Origin: Pseudomonadota bacterium
GTDB taxonomy: Bacteria > Pseudomonadota > Alphaproteobacteria > Acetobacterales > Acetobacteraceae
Direction: 5' to 3'
Assembly (NCBI GenBank): GCA_021845555.1
Contig: JAJZVS010000233.1
Span: 1 to 6,263, forward strand
DNA: 6,263 bases
Positions 1 to 5,800 of this stretch are shown here, piece by piece (positions within the stretch are counted from its first letter, which is position 1; every line of letters begins with the position of its first letter). Both the position numbers and the translations under genes were made by a program. The notes beneath the pieces were generated by a model. It did not search any database and had not been told where the DNA came from. It worked only from the letters and a program-made list of their open reading frames with translations.

Positions 1-318
1 TTGCGGCTCGTCCCCGGGCAGCAGCAGGGCGGCGAGGGTGAAGGGAGTCGCGCCGGCATCGGCCAGGCGCACCGCCACCGGCGGGACGCGCCCGGTGCGG
101 GTGACGGTGCGCAACGCGTCTTCCAGGATCGGTTGGTCCGCGCCCGCGATCAGGCAGCCGAGCGGGCGGCCGAGGAACTGTTCGGCCGGGGCGCCGAACC
201 GGGCGGGAAAGGCCCCGGCCGCCCAGGCGATGCGCAGGTCCGCGCCAACCGCGACCAGGAGATCGGCCGGGGCAAAGGCGAAGGCGAGCAGCCGGTCACG
301 GGGGAGCGGGGCGGTCAT
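1..318 (-). CDS. PAS-like sensor protein, N-terminal 106 residues only (runs off left edge)
   Basis: An uninterrupted minus-strand frame runs from the ATG at 318 to the window edge, giving 106 residues with no stop. About residues 12-100 look like a PAS-type sensory fold: a strand (LLVAVGADLRIAWAAGAF, residues 20-37), then a helical part containing AEQFLGRPLGCLI (residues 45-57) that matches the usual PAS 'E..lGrpl..li' pattern, then an acidic/helical segment (DQPILEDAL) and two closing strands. PAS domains sense ligands, redox state or light and sit in front of kinase, cyclase, EAL or HTH output domains. The output domain lies outside the window; N-termini of this style occur on EAL-domain proteins, but that is a guess. 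The ATG at 318 is the first ATG in frame after the TAA at 379-381 and has no clear Shine-Dalgarno sequence of its own. It lies 106 bp downstream of the flavin reductase gene on the same strand and could be cotranscribed with it. Confidence 0.7.
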   Translation of the reverse strand, partial: MTAPLPRDRLLAFAFAPADLLVAVGADLRIAWAAGAFPARFGAPAEQFLGRPLGCLIAGADQPILEDALRTVTRTGRVPPVAVRLADAGATPFTLAALLLPGDEPQ

Positions 319-335
319 GGCGGCGGCATCGGCAT
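315..335 (-). CDS. Possible six-codon mini-cistron (MPMPPP) coupled to the PAS gene
   Basis: On the minus strand, ATG at 335 opens a frame reading MPMPPP and stopping at TGA 317-315, so its stop overlaps the ATG of the PAS-like gene at 318 (ATGA overlap). An AAGGA sequence (plus-strand 347-351) lies 11 nt upstream of this ATG, whereas the PAS start has no near Shine-Dalgarno. The mini-frame could load ribosomes for the PAS gene by termination-reinitiation, and its three consecutive prolines could slow them. So short a frame can easily arise by chance in GCC/GAT-rich sequence. Confidence 0.2.
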   Translation of the reverse strand: MPMPPP

Positions 336-424
336 CGGCGGCGCGGTCCTTGCGGCGCCGCAGGCTGCGCCGGCCGGGTTAACGCGGGCTGAACGCCGCC
401 CCCCCCCCGGGCTGTTCGGCCGGC
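319..424. other. 106-bp spacer between flavin reductase and PAS-like genes
   Basis: This gap carries a pure C10 tract and an imperfect inverted repeat around it: 387-394 pairs with 414-421 with one mismatch, giving a stem of about 8 bp with the homopolymer in the loop. The stem lies just past the flavin reductase stop, but there is no T tract on the minus strand, so it is not a convincing intrinsic terminator. No other gene is visible here beyond the possible six-codon frame described separately. Confidence 0.5.
399..408. repeat. C10 homopolymer tract (G10 in the minus-strand transcript)
   Basis: Ten consecutive C residues occupy 399-408 in the loop of a weak inverted repeat between two minus-strand genes. 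It is outside any supported coding region, so slippage would change spacer length and not reading frame. It may also be a place where the assembled length is unreliable. Confidence 0.85.
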
Positions 425-1066
425 CTATTCCGCCGCTTTGCGCGCCGGCCAGTCGCCCACCGGAATGCGCGGCAGTTCGAACCGGTCGCGGGTGCGGGAA
501 TACCAGCCGCCGCCGTGCATGCGCCCGATCAGATCGAGCTTGGGCGTATCGACATAGCAGCGGGCGGGATCGAGCACGAACTCGTCCTTGATGTGGATCG
601 CCACCACCCGGCCGAGCACCACGGCGCGATCCACGCCCACCTCCACGATCACCAGCCGCTCGCACTCGAACGAGACCGGGCTTTCGGCGAGGCGCGGCGG
701 GCGCACCTTGGCGGAGGCGGCGGTGGTCAGGCCGGCTTCGGTCAGCTCGTTCACCGTTTTGTCGAAGTCGATCGCGGTGACGTTCATCTTCTCGGCCAAC
801 GCGTCGCTGACCATGTTCACCACGAACTGCCCGGTGCGGCGGATATTGCCGCCGGTGTCCTTCACGTCGCCCGGTGCGCGCCCGCCGATGCCGATCGCCA
901 CCACCGGCGGATCGCCGGAGACGGCGTTGAAAAAGGAGAATGGCGCGGCATTCACCGACCCGTCCAGGTCCTGCGTGGTGATCCAGGCGATCGGCCGCGG
1001 CACTACGGTGGAGACCAGCAGCTTGTAGGCGTTCTGCGCGTCGAGGCCGGCGAGATCGAACAGCAT
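425..1066 (-). CDS. Flavin reductase family protein (FMN-binding split barrel)
   Basis: This 213-residue protein has the length and fold signature of the flavin reductase-like (DIM6/NTAB) family, which bind FMN in a split barrel and pass NAD(P)H electrons to flavin, or act as flavin-dependent oxidoreductases. RPIAWITTQDLDGSVNAAPF (residues 24-43) followed by SFFNAVSGDPPVVAIGIG forms the typical FMN phosphate/isoalloxazine-binding strands. DTGGNIRRTGQFVVNMVS (residues 70-87) is the conserved helix-strand seen in most members. The C-terminal LIGRMHGGGWYSRT (residues 179-192) is also typical of this subgroup. The start is fixed by an AAGGA Shine-Dalgarno (plus strand 1074-1078) 7 nt before the ATG. 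No cofactor partner is encoded beside it. It is divergent from the carboxymuconolactone decarboxylase-like gene across 95 bp, suggesting shared control of two metabolic enzymes. The physiological substrate cannot be read from the sequence. Confidence 0.9.
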   Translation of the reverse strand: MLFDLAGLDAQNAYKLLVSTVVPRPIAWITTQDLDGSVNAAPFSFFNAVSGDPPVVAIGIGGRAPGDVKDTGGNIRRTGQFVVNMVSDALAEKMNVTAIDFDKTVNELTEAGLTTAASAKVRPPRLAESPVSFECERLVIVEVGVDRAVVLGRVVAIHIKDEFVLDPARCYVDTPKLDLIGRMHGGGWYSRTRDRFELPRIPVGDWPARKAAE

Positions 1067-1073
1067 TCCGGGG

Positions 1074-1078
1074 TCCTT
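1074..1078 (-). promoter_or_regulatory. Ribosome binding site of the flavin reductase gene
   Basis: Read on the minus strand this is AAGGA, 7 nt upstream of the ATG at 1066, and it supports that start codon. Confidence 0.7.
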
Positions 1079-1081
1079 GCG

Positions 1082-1088
1082 AAGGAGG
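1082..1088 (+). promoter_or_regulatory. Orphan near-perfect Shine-Dalgarno (AAGGAGG) on the plus strand
   Basis: AAGGAGG lies 5 nt upstream of a GTG at 1094. It is a better match to the anti-Shine-Dalgarno than the sites of the recognised genes here, yet it precedes no recognised gene, only a 29-codon frame. In such GC-rich sequence an A-rich purine run like this stands out. Confidence 0.4.
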
Positions 1089-1093
1089 AAATT

Positions 1094-1183
1094 GTGTCGG
1101 AACCTGCCCGGCCGGGTCGCCGCTGTCCAGCCGTACCCCCTTATCCGATGCAGGAGTGCCCATGTCCCGCCTTCCCGACCTGA
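1094..1183 (+). CDS. Possible 29-residue leader peptide overlapping the CMD-family gene start
   Basis: A GTG at 1094, 5 nt after AAGGAGG, opens a 29-codon frame ending with TGA at 1181-1183. The peptide is rich in proline and has three cysteines (residues 11, 21 and 23; the last two form ECPCP). It is in a different frame from the CMD-family gene and runs 22 nt into it, so ribosomes translating it would cover that gene's own ribosome binding site and start codon. That geometry fits an upstream regulatory frame, but the peptide matches no family I recognise. The alternative is a chance frame behind a chance purine run. If real, the transcript must begin upstream of 1082, inside the 5' part of the divergent flavin reductase gene. 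Confidence 0.25.
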   Translation: MSEPARPGRRCPAVPPYPMQECPCPAFPT

Positions 1184-1713
1184 CCCCTGAGACGATGTCG
1201 CCCGAGCAGCGCCAAGTGCACGACATGATCGCCTCCGGCCCGCGCGGCGTGGTGGAGGGCCCGCTCAAGGTCTGGCTGCACAGCCCGGAGCTCGCCGAAC
1301 GCGCGCAGGCGCTCGGTGCCTTCTGCCGCTACGGCACGTCGCTGCCGCAGCGGCTGTCGGAACTGGCGATCCTGATCACCGGCGCCCACTGGCGTGCGGG
1401 ATTCGAATGGCACGTGCACGCGCCGATTGCGATCAAGGCCGGGATCGACCCGGCGGCGGCCGAGGCGCTGCGCACCGGCGCGACGCCGGCGTTCGCGCGG
1501 GAGGACGACGCGGCGGTGCATGCGTTCGCCACCGAACTGCTGCGCACCCGCGCGGTGTCCGCCGCGACCTACGCCCGCGCGCAGGCGGCGCTTGGCCCGC
1601 GCGGGGTGGTCGATCTGGTGGGCGTGCTCGGCTACTACGGGTTCATCTCGATGACGATCAACGCCTTCGCGGTGCCCTTGCCGGCGGGGGCGCCGGAGCC
1701 GTTCGCCGGCTGA
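1162..1713 (+). CDS. Carboxymuconolactone decarboxylase (CMD) family protein
   Basis: This 183-residue, all-helical protein carries the CMD-family core: a helix with SELAILITGAHWRAGFEWHVH (in two parts, residues 66-75 and 76-86), where E82-W83-H84-x-H86 is the EWxxH-type signature, followed by AIKAGIDPAAAEALRTG (residues 90-106). A second helical half ends in LVGVLGYYGFISMTINAF (residues 152-169), also characteristic. It lacks the CxxC of AhpD, so a thiol peroxidase role is unlikely. Members of this subgroup range from 4-carboxymuconolactone decarboxylases of aromatic degradation to uncharacterised proteins, and no ring-cleavage genes lie nearby to support the first. The ATG at 1162 is preferred over the in-frame GTG at 1156 because AGGAG (1152-1156) is 5 nt before the ATG and overlaps the GTG. 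The gene is divergent from the flavin reductase and is followed by 96 bp before the lipoprotein gene. Confidence 0.88.
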   Translation: MSRLPDLTPETMSPEQRQVHDMIASGPRGVVEGPLKVWLHSPELAERAQALGAFCRYGTSLPQRLSELAILITGAHWRAGFEWHVHAPIAIKAGIDPAAAEALRTGATPAFAREDDAAVHAFATELLRTRAVSAATYARAQAALGPRGVVDLVGVLGYYGFISMTINAFAVPLPAGAPEPFAG

Positions 1714-1726
1714 GCGGGCCGCCGAT

Positions 1727-1749
1727 CAATTTGTCGTAAGCCAATTTGT
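1727..1749 (+). repeat. Direct repeat CAATTTGT x2 (possible operator half-sites)
   Basis: CAATTTGT occurs at 1727-1734 and again at 1742-1749, a period of 15 bp, inside the only AT-rich island in this part of the window. It lies just upstream of the putative promoter of the lipoprotein-caspase pair. Two same-orientation sites about 1.4 helical turns apart could bind a regulator, but no known operator is recognised. Confidence 0.45.
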
Positions 1750-1776
1750 GTGCTGGTCGGTCCTTTCGCGGTGGGG

Positions 1777-1782
1777 TATAAA
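1777..1782 (+). promoter_or_regulatory. Candidate -10 box (TATAAA) for the lipoprotein-caspase operon
   Basis: TATAAA stands out in GC-rich surroundings, 27 bp before the ATG at 1810, which would give a short leader of about 20 nt. No good -35 lies at 16-18 bp spacing; the nearest TTG-type hexamers (TTGTGT at 1746-1751, TTGTCG at 1731-1736) are too far away. If the box is real, it may depend on an activator, perhaps at the upstream CAATTTGT repeat. Confidence 0.35.
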
Positions 1783-1799
1783 ACGGGTCCGAACCTTCG

Positions 1800-1804
1800 G
1801 GAGG
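1800..1804 (+). promoter_or_regulatory. Ribosome binding site of the lipoprotein gene
   Basis: GGAGG lies 5 nt before the ATG at 1810. It favours that start over the in-frame GTG at 1750, which sits upstream of the TATAAA box and has no purine-rich site before it. Confidence 0.65.
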
Positions 1805-1809
1805 GCTCC

Positions 1810-2841
1810 ATGTACCGGCCCCGTTCCGTAGCCCGCTCCGTTCTCCGCTCGGGCCGCCGTGCGACCCGCGCGCCCACCATCGGGCTGCTTGCCTCCGCCG
1901 CGCTGGTGCTGGCCGGCTGCGCACCGGGCCAGTTCTCCACCCAGTCCCAGCGCATCGCCTACGACGATCCGGGCGATTCCTGCCGCCCGCAGGTGGTCGC
2001 GCTCGACTCCACCGGGAATTTCTTCGGTGCGCGGATCCTCACCGGCGCCGCGATCGGCGCCGGGGCCGGCGCGCTGGCGGGCGGGTTGATCGGCCAGAAT
2101 TGGCAGAGCGCGCTGATCGGCGCCGGCACCGGCGCCCTGCTCGGCGGCACAGTTGCCTACTGGAGCGCGCTGCAGCAACAGTCGCAGGACCAGGCGGTGC
2201 TCGACCAGCGCGTCTCCGGCGACCTGATCCGTGAGAACGACGCGATCGACCGCACCCAGTTCGCCTTCGACCGCCTGACGGACTGCCGCTATCGCCAGGC
2301 CGAGAGCGTGCGGGAAGCCTATCACGCCGGTCGCCTCGACCATGCCCAGGCGGAGGCGGAAATGGCGCACTTGCGTGCCCTCGCCGCCGGAGACCTGCAA
2401 CTGGCCCAGCTCATCAACCGGCAGATCGACGACCGCGGTGCGCAATTCGCCACCGCGACCACCCATCTCGGCGTCCCGCCGCCGCCGCCGTTGCCGCAGG
2501 GCAACGCCTTCGCGCGCCGCGCGGTGGCGCTGCGCGTCTCCCCGCGCCCGGATGCGCCCACGGTCGGCCGGCTCGCTCCGCGCCAGCGGGTGGAGGTCAC
2601 CGGAGGGCGCGACGGCTATGCGCTGGTGCGCGCCCCCGACGGGACACAGGGCTATGCCGAGGCGAGCGACCTCGCCGGCCCCGGGCTGCGGACCGTGACC
2701 ATCGCGCGTGAACGCCAGGCCGCGCCGGCGGGGAACGTGCGGACCCTCGCGGGCTCCAACGCCGCGCGCCGCGACGCGTTCGCCCAGAGCGTGACGGTCG
2801 CCCAGCAGGCCCAGGCCAGCGGGTTCCAGCTGTCCAGTTGA
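1810..2841 (+). CDS. Glycine-zipper, SH3-like domain lipoprotein
   Basis: This 343-residue protein is predicted to be exported and lipidated. An unusually long basic n-region (seven Arg in residues 1-20), a hydrophobic stretch (GLLASAALVL) and the lipobox LAGC make Cys37 the lipidated residue. Residues 79-113 are a glycine zipper (GAAIGAGAGALAGGLIG, then a second Gly/Ala run at 104-113), a motif that packs helices in membranes or oligomers and is common in outer-membrane lipoproteins. Residues 118-215 are mostly helical and charged. A run of five prolines (223-227) leads to a bacterial SH3-like domain at about 236-289 (ALRVSPRPDAPTVGRLAPR, then GYALVRAPDGTQGYAEA), a fold often used to bind peptidoglycan or protein. 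Cys58 and Cys159 could form a disulfide in the periplasm. The C-terminal 50 residues are low-complexity, rich in Ala and Gln. Its stop overlaps the caspase start, so the two are very likely coexpressed. Its exact function is unknown; it could be an anchor, partner, inhibitor or substrate of the caspase. Confidence 0.82.
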   Translation: MYRPRSVARSVLRSGRRATRAPTIGLLASAALVLAGCAPGQFSTQSQRIAYDDPGDSCRPQVVALDSTGNFFGARILTGAAIGAGAGALAGGLIGQNWQSALIGAGTGALLGGTVAYWSALQQQSQDQAVLDQRVSGDLIRENDAIDRTQFAFDRLTDCRYRQAESVREAYHAGRLDHAQAEAEMAHLRALAAGDLQLAQLINRQIDDRGAQFATATTHLGVPPPPPLPQGNAFARRAVALRVSPRPDAPTVGRLAPRQRVEVTGGRDGYALVRAPDGTQGYAEASDLAGPGLRTVTIARERQAAPAGNVRTLAGSNAARRDAFAQSVTVAQQAQASGFQLSS

Positions 2842-5800
2842 TGCGCCGGGGCGCGCGCATCCTCCGTGCCGGCGCGGCCCGCACGCTGGGCGGGGCGTTT
2901 CTGCTGGTCTTGTCGCTGCTGGTCGCCCCGCTGGCAGCCCCGTTGGTCGCCCCGTTGGCGGAAGCGCGCGCCGGAACGCCACCCGCCCGGCCGTTCCTGC
3001 GCATCGCCGCCGGCGGGCCGGTCGGCGCGGTGCCGCGGCTGTCGGTCGATGCCAGCGGCCACCTGCTTGCCGCCGCGAGCTACGACAAGACGGTGCGGCT
3101 GTTTTCGCTGCCGGACGGACGGCAGCGCGCGGTGCTGCGGCTGCCGATCGGCCCGGGCCATGAGGGCGAGGTCTATGCCGTCGCGCTGACCCCGGACGGG
3201 CGGCGTGTGTTCGCCGCCGGCGCGACCGGCGGCTCCTGGGACGGCACGTTCAGCATCTACCTGTTCAGCGTCCGCCGCGCCCGTCTGATCGGCCGCCTGC
3301 CCGGCCTGCCGTCGCCGGTGAACGATCTGGCGGTCTCGCCCGACGGCACCCGCTTCGCCGCCGGCCTGGCGCGCGGCGGGGTGCGGGAGTGGGACGCGAA
3401 GACCGGCAAGCCGATCGCGCAGGACGCCGACTACGCCGGCCCGGTGCGCCGGGTGCTGTTCGACGCGCGCAACCGGCTGTTCGTCAGCGCCGCCGACGGC
3501 AAGCTGCGGGTCTATGACGCGGCCGGGAAGCGGATCGCGGAACGGACGCCGGAAGCGGGACTGCACCCCTGGGGGCTGGCGCTGTCGCCGGATGGCAGCC
3601 TGCTCGCGGTGACGTTCGATACGCCCGACAAGGCCGGGCACCTGCATGTCGATGTGCTCGCCGCAAGCACCCTTGCGCGCGTGTTCGAGCCCGACACGGC
3701 CGGCCTCGCGGGCGAGGGGCTGCTCGCCGTCACCTGGGCGGCTACCGCGGACGGCGGCGTGCGCCTGCTCGCCGGCGGCTACGCGCATACCAAGGCCGGC
3801 GACGTGATCCGCGAATGGAAGGATTTCGGCCTGGGTCCGGCGACCGACCTGACGGCATCGCGCGACACCGTGCTCGACCTGCGCGCGGTGCCGGGCGGCG
3901 GCGCGGTCTATGCCGCCGAAGACCCCGGCTGGGGGCGGATCGGCGCCGACGGCACCGTGGTGGCCCGCCCGGCCCCGCCGCTGGCCGATCTGCGGCCGGC
4001 GCGGGAGGCCGGCGGGCTCGCCGTCTCCGCCGACGGGACCACGGTGGCGTTCGCAACCGGGAACGGACGCTTCCGCTTCGATGCGGCGACCGGCCGGCTG
4101 GCGCGCGAGGCCGCGTCCGATCCGACGCTGGCCGTCGCGCACACCGCCGGGCCCACGGGCGCCCCCGGGGAGGCAGTGACCGATTGGCGCGACACCGACG
4201 CGCCGCGGCTGAACGGCCGGCCGCTGGCGCTCGACCGCGATGAGTTCAGCCGCAGCCTCGCGTTGCTGCCGCAGGGGGCGGGCGTGCTGCTCGGCACCGA
4301 TACGCACCTGCGGCTCTATGGGCCGCATGGGCGGGAACGGGCGAAGCTGTCGCTTCCGGCCGCCGCCTGGGCGGTGACGGTGAACGCGGCCGGCACCGTG
4401 GCGGTGGCGGCGCTGCTGGACGGCACGATCCGTTGGTACGGACTGTCGGCCAGCGCGATCACCCCGCGCGTGGCGCTGTTCGCCCATGCGGACGGCACCC
4501 GCTGGGTGCTGTTCACGCCGGACGGGTTCTTCGACGAATCCGATCTCGGCGGGGACGATCTGGTGGGCGTGCTGCTCGATCGCGGCGCCGACGCGCCGCC
4601 GGTCTGGGTAAGCTTCGGCCAGGCCTATCGCCCGCTGTACGCGCCGGACGTGGTGCGCGCCGCGCTGGCGGGCAACGCCGCCCCGGCGCGGGCCAGGCTC
4701 GCCGCGCTCGGCGATCTGCGTGCCCGCTTCGCCGCCCAACCCGGCGTGCGCATCGCCGAGGCCTGTGTCGAGACCGCGAGCGGCTGCGCCGCCATCGATC
4801 CGGCGGCCGGCACGGCCCGGCTGCCCGACGGCGCTACGGCGTTGCGGCTGTCGTTGCGCCTGAGCGATCACGGTCGCGGCCTGGGCGACATCGATGCATT
4901 CGTGAACGGCCGTAACGTCGGGCGCCACAAGCCGCCCGCCGCGCAAGCCGATTCAGGCGGGACCGACAGGGGCGCGAAGGCGGTGACGGCGCGGGTGGTC
5001 GTGCCGCTCGATCCCGGCCGCGACGCCGTGCGGTTGCGCGTCTACGACCGTTCCGACACCGTCTATGCGGAGGCGCCGCCGCTCGTGTTGGTGGGCGGCC
5101 CGGCGGCGGCGGCAAGCGGCGGGCGGCTGTTCGTGCTGGCGATCGGGATCGACCATTTCGCCGCGCCCAGCCTGACGCTGCATTCGGCCGTCTCCGACGC
5201 GCGGAACTTCGCCGCTCTTGCCGAGGCGGCCGGCAAGCCGGTGTTCGCGTCCGAGCACGTGACGCTGCTCACCGATCAGCAGGCGACGCGGGCCGGCATC
5301 CTGGCCGCCTTCGCCGCGCTGGCGCGCGAGGTGCGCCCGGACGATACGTTCCTGTTCTATGTCGCCACGCACGGTGCGCGGGCGCAGGAAACCGGGCGGT
5401 TCCTGCTGATCCCTTCCGACGAATCCGACCTCAGCTCCTGGCAGGCGGTGGCGCGGCAGGCGATCGACGAGACGACGCTGGTTGCCGCGCTGGCGCGCAT
5501 CCGCGCGCGCGACGCGCTGCTGTTCCTGGATACCTGCTATTCGGGCGCGGTCACCGCAGATGCGCTCGCCAATGTCGGGCACGAGACCGGGCGCTATCTG
5601 ATCGCCGCCTCGACCTCGGTGCAGGAGGCGCTGGATACCTACGACGGCAAGCACGGGCTGATGATCTATGCGCTCCGCCAGGCGTTCGACGGCGGCGCGC
5701 CGCACGGGGCGAACGGGGTGGTGGGGGCGCTGTCGCTGGGCGAGTACCTGTCCGAGCGGATCGGCGTGCTGGCGCGGCGCAAGGGGCACACGCAGGACGC

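Larger units (their letters stand above)
1067..1161. promoter_or_regulatory. Divergent intergenic region between flavin reductase and CMD-family genes
   Basis: Both flanking genes are transcribed outward from this 95-bp gap, so it should hold or adjoin promoters for both. I do not see a clear -35/-10 pair on either strand; the only AT-rich spot is AAATTGTG at 1089-1096. Each gene has its own Shine-Dalgarno (AAGGA at 1074-1078 on the minus strand, AGGAG at 1152-1156 on the plus strand). A third, stronger Shine-Dalgarno on the plus strand at 1082-1088 is described separately. Confidence 0.5.

Noticed and set aside
1..591. Long plus-strand frames across the left edge and across 515-1183
   Set aside because: They lie opposite the PAS-like and flavin reductase genes, whose proteins show clear family features. 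The plus-strand translations are compositionally biased and motif-free.
1162..1713. AhpD-type alkyl hydroperoxidase
   Set aside because: The protein belongs to the same superfamily but lacks the CxxC redox motif; its only cysteine is Cys55.
1750..1809. Upstream GTG start (1750) extending the lipoprotein by 20 residues
   Set aside because: It would precede the TATAAA box, has no Shine-Dalgarno, and would push the signal peptide even further from the N-terminus; the ATG at 1810 has GGAGG at correct spacing.
2844..2975. Twin-arginine (Tat) export of the caspase protein
   Set aside because: The RR near the N-terminus lacks the rest of the S-R-R-x-F-L-K consensus; the segment looks like an ordinary Sec signal peptide with an ARA cleavage site.
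1726..2982. 418-codon minus-strand frame antisense to the lipoprotein gene
   Set aside because: It has no domain, signal or ribosome binding site, and is explained by third-position GC bias of the convincing plus-strand lipoprotein gene.
2652..4946. 764-codon open frame on the minus strand antisense to the caspase gene
   Set aside because: Its translation is low-complexity and rich in Arg, Gly, Ala and Gln with no recognisable domain. It mirrors the codon bias of the WD40-caspase gene opposite it, a usual effect in very GC-rich DNA.
4953..5789. 278-codon minus-strand frame antisense to the caspase domain
   Set aside because: It is Arg/Gly/His-rich without any motif, while the opposite strand encodes an intact caspase catalytic domain.
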